Notes under the pieces: model-generated
The model's database searches: none
What the model was told of the DNA's origin: nothing
The model's input: the letters and a program-made list of their open reading frames with translations, nothing else
Assembly (NCBI GenBank): GCA_001458075.1
Contig: LN899469.1
Coordinates: 1,586,659-1,650,658, forward strand
Source: Idiomarinaceae bacterium HL-53
GTDB lineage: Bacteria > Pseudomonadota > Gammaproteobacteria > Enterobacterales > Alteromonadaceae
DNA length: 64,000 bases
Direction: 5' to 3'
Part shown: one piece after another, positions 26,834-37,855 of the stretch
Layout: every line of letters begins with the position of its first letter
Numbering within the stretch: the stretch's first letter is position 1
Translations under genes and position numbers: made by a program

Positions 26834-27202
26834 ATGATCCAAATGCAAACTATGCTGGACGTAGCCGATAACTCCGGCGCACGCAGCGTACAATGTATTA
26901 AGGTTCTAGGTGGTTCGCACCGCCGTTACGCAAACATTGGCGATATCATCAAAGTTACGGTTAAGGAAGCAATTCCTCGTGGCAAGGTGAAAAAAGGTGA
27001 TGTTTACAACGCGGTGGTGGTTCGCACCCGGAAAGGCGTCCGTCGTTCAGACGGCTCTGTTATCCGTTTTGACCGCAATGCAGCTGTGATTTTGAACAAC
27101 AACTCACAGCCAATTGGCACTCGTATTTTTGGGCCAGTGACTCGTGAATTGCGCGGTGAGCAGTTCATGAAAATTATCTCACTAGCACCAGAAGTATTAT
27201 AA
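26834..27202 (+). CDS. rplN: 50S ribosomal protein L14
   Basis: A 122-residue protein starting [20 protein letters not shown], matching E. coli; the longer frame from 26786 is leader sequence. GGAG lies upstream. First gene of the spc operon; forms intersubunit bridges with 16S rRNA. Confidence 0.98.
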   Translation: MIQMQTMLDVADNSGARSVQCIKVLGGSHRRYANIGDIIKVTVKEAIPRGKVKKGDVYNAVVVRTRKGVRRSDGSVIRFDRNAAVILNNNSQPIGTRIFGPVTRELRGEQFMKIISLAPEVL

Positions 27203-27212
27203 GGAGCTGAAC

Positions 27213-27527
27213 ATGGCGGCAAAAATCAGACGTGATGACGAAGTAATTGTGCTGGCAGGCAAGGACAAAGGTAAGCGCGGTAAAGTGCTGAAAGTCCTGA
27301 CTGGCGAAAATCGCGTCGTGGTAGAAGGCGTTAACATTGTTAAGAAACATCAGAAATCAAACCCGGCTATGAATGAGCCAGGTGGCATTATTGAAAAAGA
27401 AGCCTCGATTCATGTTTCTAATGTTGCGGTTTTTAACGCGGCAACCAGCAAAGCAGATCGTGTTGGTTTCAAGATTGAAGACGGTAAGAAAGTTCGCGTT
27501 TTCAAATCTAACAATGAAATCATCTAA
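27213..27527 (+). CDS. rplX: 50S ribosomal protein L24
   Basis: A 104-residue KOW-domain protein ([20 protein letters not shown]) that initiates 50S assembly. AAGGAG upstream. Confidence 0.98.
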   Translation: MAAKIRRDDEVIVLAGKDKGKRGKVLKVLTGENRVVVEGVNIVKKHQKSNPAMNEPGGIIEKEASIHVSNVAVFNAATSKADRVGFKIEDGKKVRVFKSNNEII

Positions 27528-27544
27528 ACATATTGGAGTATACG

Positions 27545-28084
27545 ATGGCGAAACTGCATGATGTTTATAGAGATACTGTAGTTCCCGAACTGATGAAACA
27601 GTTTGGCTACACCAGTGTCATGCAAGTCCCTCGGATTGAGAAAATCACCCTGAATATGGGTGTTGGCGAAGCACTAACTGACAAGAAGATCCTCGACAAC
27701 GCAGTAGCGGACCTCGAAGCAATCTCTGGTCAGAAAGTGGTACGCACTAATGCTCGCAAATCAGTTGCAGGCTTTAAAATCCGTGAAGGCTTTCCGATTG
27801 GTTGTAAAGTAACTCTGCGTGGTGAGCGTATGTGGGATTTCCTACAGCGTCTTATCTCTATCGCAATTCCTCGTGTTCGTGACTTTCGTGGTCTGAACTC
27901 GAAGTCTTTCGATGGACGCGGGAACTACAGCATGGGCGTTCGTGAACAAATCATTTTCCCAGAGATCGATTACGATAAGGTCGATCGGGTACGTGGTTTG
28001 GACATCACGATCACGACAAGTGCGCAAAGCGATGATGAAGCGCGTGCGTTGTTGTCTGCCTTTAACTTCCCGTTTAGAAAGTAA
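27545..28084 (+). CDS. rplE: 50S ribosomal protein L5
   Basis: A 179-residue protein that binds 5S rRNA. The ATG at 27545 gives [20 protein letters not shown] as in E. coli; the start at 27533 is rejected. [20 protein letters not shown] is the conserved core. Confidence 0.97.
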   Translation: MAKLHDVYRDTVVPELMKQFGYTSVMQVPRIEKITLNMGVGEALTDKKILDNAVADLEAISGQKVVRTNARKSVAGFKIREGFPIGCKVTLRGERMWDFLQRLISIAIPRVRDFRGLNSKSFDGRGNYSMGVREQIIFPEIDYDKVDRVRGLDITITTSAQSDDEARALLSAFNFPFRK

Positions 28085-28095
28085 GGTGTAGAGTT

Positions 28096-28401
28096 ATGGC
28101 AAAAGTTTCAATGAAAATGCGTGAAGTGAAGCGTGCTGAGCTAGCAGCTAAGTACGCCGATAAGCGTCGCGCACTGAAAGCGATTATTGCGGATCCAGCG
28201 TCTAGCGACGATCAGCGTTGGGCAGCTGTACTCGATTTGCAGAGCCTTCCGCGTGATTCTAGTCCTTCGCGTCAACGTAACCGTTGCCGAGTGACTGGGC
28301 GTCCACATGGTTATCTACGTAAGTTTGGCATGAGCCGTATTAAGGTTCGTGAGAAAGCTATGCGCGGTGAAATTCCTGGCTTGAAAAAAGCTAGCTGGTA
28401 A
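28096..28401 (+). CDS. rpsN: 30S ribosomal protein S14
   Basis: A 101-residue long-form S14 without the zinc CxxC ribbon: only Cys in [20 protein letters not shown] remains. This is the zinc-independent type, usual in gammaproteobacteria. Confidence 0.97.
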   Translation: MAKVSMKMREVKRAELAAKYADKRRALKAIIADPASSDDQRWAAVLDLQSLPRDSSPSRQRNRCRVTGRPHGYLRKFGMSRIKVREKAMRGEIPGLKKASW

Positions 28402-28427
28402 GCGACGAATCACGGGAGAAAGCAAAT

Positions 28428-28820
28428 ATGAGCATGCAAGATCCGATTGCGGATATGTTCACTCGAATTCGCAACGCTCAAGCGGCGAACAAAGTGACCG
28501 TGTTAATGCCTGCGTCTAAGCAAAAAGAAGCAATTGCTGAAGTTTTGCAACGCGAAGGTTACATTGCGAGTTACAAAGTCGAGTCAGGCGTGAAGCCAGA
28601 GCTGGAAATCACTTTGAAATACTTCGAAGGCAAACCTGTCATCGATTCTATTCAACGTGTTAGCCGCCCAGGTTTGCGTATTTATAAGAAGCGTAACGAG
28701 TTGCCTAAAGTTATGGGTGGTCTCGGTATCGCAGTGGTTTCAACTTCGAAAGGCCTGATGACCGACCGTGCTGCACGCAGCGCTGGTTTAGGTGGTGAGA
28801 TCATCGGCTACGTAGCTTAA
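28428..28820 (+). CDS. rpsH: 30S ribosomal protein S8
   Basis: A 130-residue protein ([20 protein letters not shown]) ending [11 protein letters not shown]. Primary 16S binder and, in E. coli, the translational repressor of the spc operon acting at rplE. Confidence 0.98.
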   Translation: MSMQDPIADMFTRIRNAQAANKVTVLMPASKQKEAIAEVLQREGYIASYKVESGVKPELEITLKYFEGKPVIDSIQRVSRPGLRIYKKRNELPKVMGGLGIAVVSTSKGLMTDRAARSAGLGGEIIGYVA

Positions 28821-28832
28821 TGGAGGTAGGAT

Positions 28833-29366
28833 ATGTCACGCATTGCTAAGGCACCTGTTGCTATCCCTGCCGGCGTTGAAGTTACGGTTAACGGCCAGGA
28901 AGTAACCATTAAAGGTGGTAAAGGCGCTTTGAATGTTGTTGTAAACGAAGCAGTTGAAGTTGTACGTGAAGAGCAAGAATTGCGTGCAGTACCTCGTGAA
29001 GGTGTTGCCAATGCAGTTGCTCAAGCGGGAACCGCTCGTTCACTATTAAGCAACATGGTTCAAGGTGTTACCGAAGGTTTTGAGCGTAAATTAACACTCG
29101 TAGGTGTTGGTTACCGTGCTCAAGCACAAGGTAAAAAATTGAATTTAAGCTTAGGCTTCTCACACCCTGTAGAGTTTGAAGTTCCAGAAGGTATTACTGT
29201 GGAAACTCCAACTCAAACAGAAGTTGTGGTGAAAGGCGCTGACAAACAACTAGTTGGCCAAGTTGCGGCAAACATTCGTGCGTATCGTAAGCCAGAACCT
29301 TATAAAGGTAAGGGTGTACGTTATAGCGACGAACAAGTTCGCCGTAAAGAAGCCAAGAAAAAGTAG
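28833..29366 (+). CDS. rplF: 50S ribosomal protein L6
   Basis: A 177-residue, two-fold repeated protein ([20 protein letters not shown]); the C-terminal [20 protein letters not shown] is conserved. Near the sarcin-ricin loop. Confidence 0.98.
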   Translation: MSRIAKAPVAIPAGVEVTVNGQEVTIKGGKGALNVVVNEAVEVVREEQELRAVPREGVANAVAQAGTARSLLSNMVQGVTEGFERKLTLVGVGYRAQAQGKKLNLSLGFSHPVEFEVPEGITVETPTQTEVVVKGADKQLVGQVAANIRAYRKPEPYKGKGVRYSDEQVRRKEAKKK

Positions 29367-29375
29367 GGTAATACG

Positions 29376-29729
29376 ATGGACAAGAAAGCAGCTCGCTTAC
29401 GTCGTGCTACTCGCGCACGTAAAAAAATTCAAGAGTTGGGTGGCAACCGTTTGGTTATCCACCGTACCCCGCGGCACATCTATGCGCAGGTTATCGAAGC
29501 GAACGGTTCTGTAGTATTGGCCACAGCTTCAACTGCGGAAGGCGCTATTCGTGAGCAAGTTAAAAACACGGGTAACGTTGATGCCGCTAAAGTCGTCGGG
29601 AAAGTAATCGCTGAACGTGCGAAAGAAAAAGGTGTTGAAGCCGTTTCTTTTGACCGTAGCGGCTTCAAGTACCACGGTCGTGTTGCTGCACTGGCAGATG
29701 CTGCCCGTGAAGCAGGACTGCAGTTCTAG
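29376..29729 (+). CDS. rplR: 50S ribosomal protein L18
   Basis: A 117-residue 5S rRNA-binding protein ([36 protein letters not shown]). Confidence 0.97.
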   Translation: MDKKAARLRRATRARKKIQELGGNRLVIHRTPRHIYAQVIEANGSVVLATASTAEGAIREQVKNTGNVDAAKVVGKVIAERAKEKGVEAVSFDRSGFKYHGRVAALADAAREAGLQF

Positions 29730-29738
29730 GAGACGGAA

Positions 29739-30239
29739 ATGGCAAATATCGAAGCTCAAAACGGTGAACTGGTGGAAAAACTCATCACGGTCAACCGCGT
29801 CTCTAAAGTGGTTAAAGGTGGTCGTATCTTTAGCTTCACTGCATTGACTGTGGTTGGCGATGGCCAAGGCAAAGTCGGTTTCGGCTATGGCAAGGCTCGT
29901 GAAGTTCCAGCAGCGATCCAAAAAGCGATGGAAAAAGCTCGTCGCAACATGGTAACCGTACAGCTCACGAACGGAACCTTACAACACCCTGTTAAAGGGC
30001 GTCACTCAGGTTCAAACGTGTTTATGCAGCCAGCATCTGAAGGTACCGGTATTATTGCCGGTGGTGCGATGCGTGCTGTGCTAGAAGTAGCTGGCGTACA
30101 TAACGTACTGTCAAAAGCTTACGGTTCTACAAACCCAATCAACGTAGTTCGCGCAACGATCAAAGCACTTGAGGCGATGAAGTCTCCAGAGCAAATCGCT
30201 GCAAAACGCGGATTACCGGTTGACGCGATTACGGGGTAA
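29739..30239 (+). CDS. rpsE: 30S ribosomal protein S5
   Basis: A 166-residue protein with the double-stranded RNA-binding N-terminal domain ([20 protein letters not shown]) and [20 protein letters not shown]. Takes part in decoding fidelity and mRNA unwinding. Confidence 0.98.
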   Translation: MANIEAQNGELVEKLITVNRVSKVVKGGRIFSFTALTVVGDGQGKVGFGYGKAREVPAAIQKAMEKARRNMVTVQLTNGTLQHPVKGRHSGSNVFMQPASEGTGIIAGGAMRAVLEVAGVHNVLSKAYGSTNPINVVRATIKALEAMKSPEQIAAKRGLPVDAITG

Positions 30240-30246
30240 GTGAACG

Positions 30247-30429
30247 ATGGCTAAGAAGACTATCAAAGTAACACAAACCCGCAGCTCAATTGGCCGCTTA
30301 CCAAAGCATAAGGCTACATTGCGTGGTTTGGGATTGCGCCGAATTAACCACACTGTTGAATTGGAAGATACTCCTTCAGTTCGCGGCATGGTTAATCAGG
30401 TTTACTACATGGTTAAGGTGGAGGAGTAA
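30247..30429 (+). CDS. rpmD: 50S ribosomal protein L30
   Basis: A 60-residue protein ([39 protein letters not shown]). Lies between rpsE and rplO as usual. Confidence 0.97.
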   Translation: MAKKTIKVTQTRSSIGRLPKHKATLRGLGLRRINHTVELEDTPSVRGMVNQVYYMVKVEE

Positions 30430-30432
30430 GCT

Positions 30433-30867
30433 ATGTTTTTGAACACTCTAGCACCTGCACCAGGCGCTAAGACAGCTAAGAAACGCCCAGGGCGTGGTAT
30501 TGGTTCTGGTCTTGGTAAAACTGGTGGTCGCGGTCACAAAGGTCAGAAAAGCCGTTCAGGCGGTTCTGTGAAACCAGGTTTCGAAGGCGGACAAATGCCG
30601 ATTCAGCGTCGTTTGCCTAAGTTTGGTTTCACGTCACGTAAATCAGTGGTTACCGCTGAAGTGACTTTGACTGAATTAGCGAAAGTAGACGGCGATATGG
30701 TAACGCTTGCATCTTTGAAGGCAGCGGGTCTTGTTACTAAGAACATTGAGTTCGTAAAGGTAATGAAATCTGGTGAAATCAATCGTGCAGTTACTGTACA
30801 AGGCATTAAAGTCACTAAAGGCGCGCGCGAAGCTATCGAAGCGGCCGGCGGTAAAATCGAAGGATAA
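30433..30867 (+). CDS. rplO: 50S ribosomal protein L15
   Basis: A 144-residue protein with the Gly/Lys-rich N-terminus ([20 protein letters not shown]) and globular C-terminal domain ([20 protein letters not shown]). Confidence 0.98.
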   Translation: MFLNTLAPAPGAKTAKKRPGRGIGSGLGKTGGRGHKGQKSRSGGSVKPGFEGGQMPIQRRLPKFGFTSRKSVVTAEVTLTELAKVDGDMVTLASLKAAGLVTKNIEFVKVMKSGEINRAVTVQGIKVTKGAREAIEAAGGKIEG

Positions 30868-30874
30868 TTGACCC

Positions 30875-32203
30875 ATGGCTAGACCAGGATTGGAAAAGTC
30901 GAGTGCGAAAGGTGGTTTATCAGAGCTCAAATCGCGTCTGCTGTTTGTGCTCGGAGCGATTATCGTGTTTCGTGCCGCTTCTTTCGTACCGATTCCTGGT
31001 ATAGATGCCGCGGTTCTGGCTGATTTATTCGCACAGCAGCAAGGGACGATCGTTGCCATGTTTAACATGTTCAGCGGTGGTGCCTTGGAGCGTGCGTCGA
31101 TCCTTGCGTTAGGTATTATGCCTTACATCACAGCCTCTATTATCATGCAGTTGTTGACGGTGGTTCACCCGAAACTAGCTGAGATAAAAAAGGAAGGTGA
31201 AGCAGGGCGTCGTAAGATCAGTCAATATACGCGTTGGGGTACCTTGATTCTGGCAATCGGTCAATCTTTAGGGATTGCGACCGGTTTGCCAAATCTGGTT
31301 CCTGGGTTGGTGTTGAATCCCGGGTTTGCATTCTATTTCACAGCGATAGTGAGTTTGGTTACCGGTACCATGTTCTTAATGTGGTTAGGTGAGCAGATTA
31401 CTGAACGCGGAATAGGCAACGGTATCTCAATTATCATCTTCACCGGGATAGTGGCTGGATTGCCTTCAGCAGTTGGTCAAACAGCAGAGCAGGCTCGCCA
31501 AGGCGACTTGCACTTGTTGTTGCTTTTATTGATTGGGGTTGTTGTTTTTGCAGTAACCTATTTTGTTGTTTTCGTAGAGCGCGGACAGCGTCGCATTGTG
31601 GTAAACTACGCGAAACGCCAACAAGGGCGTGGAGCATACCAGCAGCAAAGTTCGCATTTGCCACTGAAAGTAAACATGGCTGGCGTAATTCCGCCTATTT
31701 TTGCTTCCAGTATCATCTTGTTCCCAGGTACAATCGCGACTTGGTTTGGATCGGGTGACACAGGTGTGGCAAACGTATTGCAAGAGATCGCGTTGACATT
31801 GTCACCGGGTCAGCCGCTTTACGTGATGCTTTACGCAACGGCAATTATATTTTTCTGTTTCTTCTATACTGCGTTGATGTTTAATCCGCGCGATACAGCA
31901 GACAACTTGAAAAAATCAGGTGCGTTCATTCCGGGCATTCGCCCAGGTGAGCAAACTTCGAGATACATCGATAAAGTAATGACGCGTTTGACGCTTGCTG
32001 GCGCACTCTACATTACATTTATTTGTTTGGTTCCTGAGTTCATGATGATTGCATGGAACGTGCAGTTTTACTTCGGCGGTACATCATTGTTGATTATCGT
32101 TGTGGTTATCATGGATTTCATGGCACAGGTACAGACCCACATGATGTCTCATCAATATGAGTCTGTGCTCAAAAAGGCGAATCTTAAAGGCTTTGGCCGA
32201 TAA
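30875..32203 (+). CDS. secY: Protein translocase subunit SecY
   Basis: A 442-residue, ten-helix channel of the Sec translocon. The plug and TM2 region ([32 protein letters not shown]), the C4 loop ([19 protein letters not shown]) and the C5 loop ([19 protein letters not shown]) that contacts SecA are present. In the spc operon between rplO and rpmJ, as usual. Confidence 0.98.
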   Translation: MARPGLEKSSAKGGLSELKSRLLFVLGAIIVFRAASFVPIPGIDAAVLADLFAQQQGTIVAMFNMFSGGALERASILALGIMPYITASIIMQLLTVVHPKLAEIKKEGEAGRRKISQYTRWGTLILAIGQSLGIATGLPNLVPGLVLNPGFAFYFTAIVSLVTGTMFLMWLGEQITERGIGNGISIIIFTGIVAGLPSAVGQTAEQARQGDLHLLLLLLIGVVVFAVTYFVVFVERGQRRIVVNYAKRQQGRGAYQQQSSHLPLKVNMAGVIPPIFASSIILFPGTIATWFGSGDTGVANVLQEIALTLSPGQPLYVMLYATAIIFFCFFYTALMFNPRDTADNLKKSGAFIPGIRPGEQTSRYIDKVMTRLTLAGALYITFICLVPEFMMIAWNVQFYFGGTSLLIIVVVIMDFMAQVQTHMMSHQYESVLKKANLKGFGR

Positions 32204-32226
32204 GATTCCTGTTACGGAGAGTAGCA

Positions 32227-32340
32227 ATGAAAGTTCGTGCTTCCGTTAAGAAAATCTGTCGTAATTGCAAGGTCATCAAACGTCACGGCGTAGTTCGTGT
32301 AATTTGTACTGACCCGAAGCATAAGCAACGGCAAGGTTAA
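32227..32340 (+). CDS. rpmJ: 50S ribosomal protein L36
   Basis: A 37-residue frame ([20 protein letters not shown]) with a zinc ribbon: Cys11, Cys14, Cys27 and His32. It is one residue shorter than E. coli L36, in the [11 protein letters not shown] stretch. This is the zinc-binding C+ paralogue, the kind Zur often replaces with a C- copy under zinc limitation; no C- copy is in the window. Confidence 0.96.
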   Translation: MKVRASVKKICRNCKVIKRHGVVRVICTDPKHKQRQG

Positions 32341-32354
32341 CAACGTAAGAGCGC

Positions 32355-32376
32355 AGTCCGGGTGAGAATCCGGGCT
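32355..32376 (+). terminator. Hairpin after rpmJ, end of spc operon
   Basis: AGTCCGGGT/ATCCGGGCT (32355-32363/32368-32376) pair through all 9 positions with G-U wobbles and close on a GAGA (GNRA) tetraloop. No T run follows, so it may be a processing or regulatory structure rather than a true terminator. Confidence 0.45.
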
Positions 32377-32385
32377 GTGTTAAAT

Positions 32386-32414
32386 TTGCAATTGGCGAAT
32401 CGGTTGAGTATCCT
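32386..32414 (+). promoter_or_regulatory. Probable alpha operon promoter
   Basis: TTGCAA (32386-32391), a 17-base spacer and TATCCT (32409-32414), 48 bases before rpsM. Position matches the E. coli alpha promoter between rpmJ and rpsM. Confidence 0.55.
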
Positions 32415-32461
32415 AACGGGCTTTTCAACTGAAGCCTCTTTTAACTATAGGAGATATGTTA

Positions 32462-32818
32462 GTGGCCCGTATAGCTGGCATTAACGTCCCTGACAATAAG
32501 CATGCAGTAATTGCATTGACTTCAATCTATGGCATTGGCCGCACTCGCTCTACAGCGATTTTGGCTAGTGTTGGTATCGCTGAAACGACCAAGATTGGTA
32601 CTTTGTCAGAGGCAGAACTAGACAAAATCCGCGAAGAAGTTGCTAAATACGCAGTAGAAGGTGACCTTCGTCGCGAAGTTTCAATGAACATTAAACGTCT
32701 GATGGACCTCGGTTGTTTCCGCGGTTTACGTCATCGTCGTAGCTTACCTCTACGTGGTCAGCGCACTAAAACTAATGCGCGTACCCGTAAAGGTCCGCGT
32801 AAGCCGATTAAGAAGTAA
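32462..32818 (+). CDS. rpsM: 30S ribosomal protein S13
   Basis: A 118-residue protein. The ATG at 32456 lies only 2 bases from AGGAG; the GTG at 32462 has the ideal 8-base spacing and yields [20 protein letters not shown], exactly like E. coli, so a GTG start is preferred. The C-terminus [18 protein letters not shown] reaches the P site. Confidence 0.96.
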   Translation: MARIAGINVPDNKHAVIALTSIYGIGRTRSTAILASVGIAETTKIGTLSEAELDKIREEVAKYAVEGDLRREVSMNIKRLMDLGCFRGLRHRRSLPLRGQRTKTNARTRKGPRKPIKK

Positions 32819-32830
32819 GGAGAATAGGCA

Positions 32831-33220
32831 ATGGCTAAAACACCTACTCGCACTCGGAAGCGCGTTAAAAAGCAGGTAACCGACGGTATGGCGCACATTC
32901 ATGCGTCTTTCAACAACACCATTATCACTATTACGGATCGCCAAGGTAATGCTCTTTCGTGGGCAACTTCTGGTGGGTCTGGCTTCCGCGGTTCGCGTAA
33001 GTCTACTCCGTTCGCAGCTCAGGTAGCAGCAGAACGTGCAGGTGAAATGGCGAAGGAATACGGGCTGAAGAACTTGGAAGTGTTTGTGAAAGGTCCAGGT
33101 CCAGGTCGCGAATCTTCGATTCGTGCGCTGAACGCTGTTGGCTACAAAATTACGAACATTACCGATGTGACACCGATTCCTCACAACGGTTGTCGTCCGC
33201 CTAAGAAACGTCGCGTTTAA
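32831..33220 (+). CDS. rpsK: 30S ribosomal protein S11
   Basis: A 129-residue protein ([20 protein letters not shown]) ending [13 protein letters not shown]. Platform protein of the 30S near the E site. Confidence 0.98.
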   Translation: MAKTPTRTRKRVKKQVTDGMAHIHASFNNTIITITDRQGNALSWATSGGSGFRGSRKSTPFAAQVAAERAGEMAKEYGLKNLEVFVKGPGPGRESSIRALNAVGYKITNITDVTPIPHNGCRPPKKRRV

Positions 33221-33250
33221 TTGGCGTGATACGATAGTTGGAGAAAGAAC

Positions 33251-33871
33251 ATGGCTAGATATTTGGGTCCAAAACTCAAGCTCAGTCGTCGCGAAGGAAC
33301 AGATTTGTTCCTCAAGAGCGGCGTCCGTGCGATAGATTCCAAGTGTAAACTGGAAACCGCACCAGGGCAGCACGGCGCGCGCCGTGGTCGCCTTTCTGAT
33401 TACGGTATTCAGTTACGCGAAAAACAAAAAGTACGTCGTATTTTCGGCATATTAGAGAAGCAATTCCGCAACTACTACAAAGAAGCGGCGCGTTTGAAGG
33501 GTAATACAGGTGAAAACTTGTTGCAGTTACTTGAGAGCCGTCTCGACAACGTAGTTTACCGGATGGGCTTTGCATCAACTCGTGCAGAAGCACGTCAGTT
33601 AGTAAGCCACAAAGGTATCGTGGTGAATGGTCGCGTTGTGAACATTCCTTCATATCAGGTGAAAGCTGAAGACGTTGTAAGCGTTCGTGAGAAAGCGAAA
33701 AAACAAGCGCGCATTATTGCTGCACTTGAACTCGCAGAACAACGTGAGAAGCCGACCTGGGTCGAAGTGGATACGAAAGAAATGCAAGGCACTTTCAAAC
33801 GTTATCCAGAACGGTCTGACCTGTCTGCAGATATTAACGAACAGTTGATTGTAGAGCTTTACTCGAAGTAA
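33251..33871 (+). CDS. rpsD: 30S ribosomal protein S4
   Basis: A 206-residue 16S assembly initiator ([20 protein letters not shown]), with the S4 domain [20 protein letters not shown]. In E. coli it represses its own operon. The zinc-site cysteines of C+ S4 are absent; a single Cys remains near residue 32. Confidence 0.98.
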   Translation: MARYLGPKLKLSRREGTDLFLKSGVRAIDSKCKLETAPGQHGARRGRLSDYGIQLREKQKVRRIFGILEKQFRNYYKEAARLKGNTGENLLQLLESRLDNVVYRMGFASTRAEARQLVSHKGIVVNGRVVNIPSYQVKAEDVVSVREKAKKQARIIAALELAEQREKPTWVEVDTKEMQGTFKRYPERSDLSADINEQLIVELYSK

Positions 33872-33896
33872 GGCCTCAGCATAAAGAGAGGACATA

Positions 33897-34886
33897 ATGC
33901 AGGGTTCTGTAACCGAATTTCTGAAACCACGGCTCGTTGATATCGAGCAAATCAGCACTAACCGCGCCAAGGTAACTTTGGAGCCGTTGGAGCGTGGATT
34001 TGGTCATACGCTGGGCAATGCGCTTCGCCGTATCCTTTTATCTTCAATGCCGGGTTGTGCCGTTACTGAAGTAGAAATTGATGGCGTGCAGCATGAGTAC
34101 AGCACGAAAGAAGGTGTCCAGGAAGACATCATTGAAATCCTGCTCAACCTGAAAGGTCTCGCTGTAAACTTACACGGCAAAGACGAAGCTACGTTAACTT
34201 TAACTAAGTCTGGCTCTGGCGCCGTGACTGCAGGTGACATTACCGTAGACGGTGATGTTGAGATCGCTAATCCCGATCATTTAATCTGCACTCTAACTGG
34301 CGATGTAGAGCTGAAGATGCAGATTAAAGTTGAACGCGGTCGTGGTTACGTCCCTGCAAACGCACGTCAGCAGAATGAAGATGAAGACCGTTCAATCGGC
34401 CGTCTTCTGGTAGACGCTTCTTTCAGTCCCGTTGAGCGTATTGCATACACCGTTGATTCTGCACGTGTAGAACAGCGCACGGATCTCGATAAGTTAGTGA
34501 TCGATATGGAAACTAACGGTACGTTGGATCCGGAAGAAGCAATTCGTCGTGCAGCGACCATTTTAGCAGAACAGCTAGAAGCGTTCGTTGAACTACGCGA
34601 TATGAGTGAGCCGGAAGAGAAGGAAGAGAAGCCGGAGTTTGATCCGATTCTGTTGCGTCCGGTGGATGATCTAGAGCTGACTGTACGTTCTGCAAACTGT
34701 CTTAAAGCAGAAGCGATTCAGTATATTGGTGACCTCGTGCAGCGTACCGAAGTGGAGTTGTTGAAAACTCCTAACTTGGGTAAAAAATCGCTCACTGAGA
34801 TTAAAGACGTGTTAGCTTCACGTGGTTTGTCTTTGGGCATGCGCCTAGAGAACTGGCCACCAGCTAGCTTGTTGGATAACGATTAA
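33897..34886 (+). CDS. rpoA: RNA polymerase alpha subunit
   Basis: A 329-residue protein, the E. coli length. N-terminal assembly domain ([20 protein letters not shown]), acidic linker ([20 protein letters not shown]) and C-terminal domain ([40 protein letters not shown]) that binds UP elements and activators. Confidence 0.99.
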   Translation: MQGSVTEFLKPRLVDIEQISTNRAKVTLEPLERGFGHTLGNALRRILLSSMPGCAVTEVEIDGVQHEYSTKEGVQEDIIEILLNLKGLAVNLHGKDEATLTLTKSGSGAVTAGDITVDGDVEIANPDHLICTLTGDVELKMQIKVERGRGYVPANARQQNEDEDRSIGRLLVDASFSPVERIAYTVDSARVEQRTDLDKLVIDMETNGTLDPEEAIRRAATILAEQLEAFVELRDMSEPEEKEEKPEFDPILLRPVDDLELTVRSANCLKAEAIQYIGDLVQRTEVELLKTPNLGKKSLTEIKDVLASRGLSLGMRLENWPPASLLDND

Positions 34887-34936
34887 GTCGTTGTTCAGTC
34901 ACCTGGGTAAGAGTTTTACTTAGAAGGGTATTTGGT

Positions 34937-35338
34937 ATGCGCCATCGTAAGAGTGGTCGTCAACTTAACCGCAACAGCAGCCATCGCAAAGCGATGTTTA
35001 GCAATATGGCAAGTTCTTTGGTTCGTCACGAAGTGATCAAAACCACATTGCCAAAAGCAAAAGAGCTGCGTCGTGTTATCGAGCCTTTGATCACATTGGC
35101 TAAGCAAGATAGCGTTGCAAATCGCCGTTTAGCGTTTGCACGTACACGCGACAAAGAAGTCGTGGGTAAATTGTTCAACGAGTTAGGTCCTCGTTATTCA
35201 GAGCGTCCGGGTGGATACACTCGCATTCTGAAATGCGGTTTCCGTACTGGTGACAACGCGCCTATGGCTTTCGTTGAATTAGTTGATCGTCCAGTAAACG
35301 AAGAAGTTGCTGAAGAAGAAGTAGTTACTGAAGAGTAA
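34937..35338 (+). CDS. rplQ: 50S ribosomal protein L17
   Basis: A 133-residue protein ([20 protein letters not shown]) with a longer acidic tail ([13 protein letters not shown]). Last gene of the alpha operon, followed by a shared terminator. Confidence 0.98.
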   Translation: MRHRKSGRQLNRNSSHRKAMFSNMASSLVRHEVIKTTLPKAKELRRVIEPLITLAKQDSVANRRLAFARTRDKEVVGKLFNELGPRYSERPGGYTRILKCGFRTGDNAPMAFVELVDRPVNEEVAEEEVVTEE

Positions 35339-35363
35339 GTACAGATTCGCAGTACATATAAAG

Positions 35364-35387
35364 ACGGAGCCGAAAGGCTCCGTTTTT
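35364..35387. terminator. Terminator shared by rplQ and yajQ
   Basis: ACGGAGCC-GAAA-GGCTCCGT (35364-35371/35376-35383) with T5 after it on the plus strand and a T-rich stretch on the minus strand: bidirectional between convergent genes. Confidence 0.85.
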
Positions 35388-35391
35388 GTTT

Positions 35392-35877
35392 TTAATCTCG
35401 AAAGTTTTCGTATTGTAACGGTAGTTCGATGTCGGATGCCTTTAAGAGTGCAATCGTTTGCTGCAGGTCATCCCGTTTTTTCCCAGTTACGCGAACTTTT
35501 TCACCCTGAATACTCGCCTGAACCTTAATTTTACTCTCTTTGATAAGCTTCACAATTTGCTTGGCGAGCGGGCTTTCGATGCCTTGCTTGAAGGTAATCC
35601 GAGTAGAGAAAGTTTTGCCGCTATGGACCGGCTTCTCGTCCATATCCGCGCCCGCAAGTGAAATTCCCCTTTTCGTTGCATTGTTGCGGAGAATCTCAAG
35701 AAGTTGCAGTACCTGAAAATCGGACTCAGAGAGGAGAGTGACGGTCAGGTCACTTAGTTCAATAGATGCTTCTACATTGCGAAAATCAAACCGAGTTGTG
35801 AGTTCCCGTTGGGCGTTGTCTACGGTGTTTTTAAGTTCGACGCGGTCGATTTCTGAAACGATGTCAAAACTAGGCAT
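35392..35877 (-). CDS. yajQ: YajQ-family nucleotide-binding protein
   Basis: A 161-residue UPF0234 protein with two ferredoxin-like folds ([40 protein letters not shown]). Homologues in Xanthomonas and Pseudomonas bind cyclic di-GMP, and E. coli YajQ binds nucleotides. Convergent with rplQ; GGAG precedes the ATG. Confidence 0.93.
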   Translation of the reverse strand: MPSFDIVSEIDRVELKNTVDNAQRELTTRFDFRNVEASIELSDLTVTLLSESDFQVLQLLEILRNNATKRGISLAGADMDEKPVHSGKTFSTRITFKQGIESPLAKQIVKLIKESKIKVQASIQGEKVRVTGKKRDDLQQTIALLKASDIELPLQYENFRD

Positions 35878-35961
35878 AGTGGATCTCCTGATTAATTTTC
35901 GTTATTAGAGCAAAATTAACGTCAAATTCCCATCAAACTGGTGCGAGTTGTTCGACCATAG

Positions 35962-36690
<729 letters not shown>

Positions 36691-36704
36691 GTTAAGGACA
36701 TTGT

Positions 36705-37097
36705 ATGTTTTTACCGATTACGAGTTTGTTCGCGGCGTTATTGACGCTGCTTTTGATTGTTCTGTCGGTAAGAATCATACGACAGCGCTGGATTAACCGC
36801 GTAGGTATAGGGACCGGTGAGAGCAAGGCACTTGAAATTGCCGTTCGCATTCATGGTAATTTCGTTGAGTATGTTCCTATGTCGCTTATTTTACTTGCGT
36901 TAATGGAACTTGGTGGCGCGAGTCCACAACTGCTATACGCTCTGGGTGGTTTACTCTTTGTGGCCCGCGTATGTCACGCGATTGGTCTCACGAAGTCGGT
37001 AGGCACGAGTGTCTATCGTACGATCGGTGTAATGGGTACATTTGCGGTGCTGTTGCTACAATCAGGGTACTTAATAGGGTATATCCTAGGGCAGTAA
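36705..37097 (+). CDS. MAPEG-family membrane protein
   Basis: A 130-residue, four-helix membrane protein with family features: ALEIAVRIHGNFVEYVPMSL, then LGGLLFVARVCHAIGL. MAPEG members include microsomal glutathione transferases; the bacterial role is unknown. It lies 14 bases after adk and its stop overlaps the next start (TAATG). Confidence 0.87.
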   Translation: MFLPITSLFAALLTLLLIVLSVRIIRQRWINRVGIGTGESKALEIAVRIHGNFVEYVPMSLILLALMELGGASPQLLYALGGLLFVARVCHAIGLTKSVGTSVYRTIGVMGTFAVLLLQSGYLIGYILGQ

Positions 37098-37852
37098 TGA
37101 TGTCTGAAATTGTCGCGCTGCATAGCTCTCAGAGCCATGGTGGTCAGTGGCGCAATTTAACCAAATCGCTTATTAAGGAGGGGCTCCATTTACGGAGCCC
37201 CGATCTCATTGGTTATGGCCAGCAGGCGCAGTTTAATGGCGATGCAAACGGATTTCGTTTTAACCAAGAAATCGCTCATTTGGCTCAACTCGGAATGAAC
37301 CCATTAGAATGGCGCGACACGTTACTTGTCGGGCATTCTTATGGTGGCGCACTGGCGTTGCATATAGCACTTCAGCATCCTGCTTCAGTAAGAGGCCTGG
37401 TGCTTTATGAGCCTGTTTCGTTTCATGTGCTTCCACAGCAGCATGTGGCGCGAGCTGAAATCATCAAAGTCGCAGACGCGATGGGCAGTATGTCTCAAGC
37501 AGATGCCTGTCGGCATTTTGTCGATTATTGGAATGTGCCCGGCTATTTCGACCGATTGCCGGAAAAAGCGAGGCAGCTCATGGTTGCACAGCAAGCCAAA
37601 GTGACTGCAGACTTTGAAGCACTTCTCATGCAGTCTACAGCGCTTAACGACTACGGAAATGTGGATTGTCCGGTGACCTTATTCGTTGGCGATGAGTCGC
37701 CGCAATCGAGCCGTACGGTGGCTCAACTATTGGCTTCTACACTTCCGAATGTTTCCATGCACTTTGTCCCTGCAGGACACATGGGGCCCTTAACCCATAC
37801 AAAGCAAGTGACTCCTGAGCTGCATCAGGCAATTCTTTCGTTACAGGCATAA
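37097..37852 (+). CDS. Alpha/beta hydrolase
   Basis: A 251-residue cytoplasmic hydrolase. Nucleophile elbow VGHSYGGAL (serine about 80), acid in LFVGDESPQ (about 195), histidine in VPAGHMGPL (about 226). The start at 37097 follows the TAATG overlap with the MAPEG gene; the upstream frame is a shadow of it. Substrate unknown; the coupling suggests the two act together or are merely co-expressed. Confidence 0.85.
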   Translation: MMSEIVALHSSQSHGGQWRNLTKSLIKEGLHLRSPDLIGYGQQAQFNGDANGFRFNQEIAHLAQLGMNPLEWRDTLLVGHSYGGALALHIALQHPASVRGLVLYEPVSFHVLPQQHVARAEIIKVADAMGSMSQADACRHFVDYWNVPGYFDRLPEKARQLMVAQQAKVTADFEALLMQSTALNDYGNVDCPVTLFVGDESPQSSRTVAQLLASTLPNVSMHFVPAGHMGPLTHTKQVTPELHQAILSLQA

Positions 37853-37855
37853 GAA

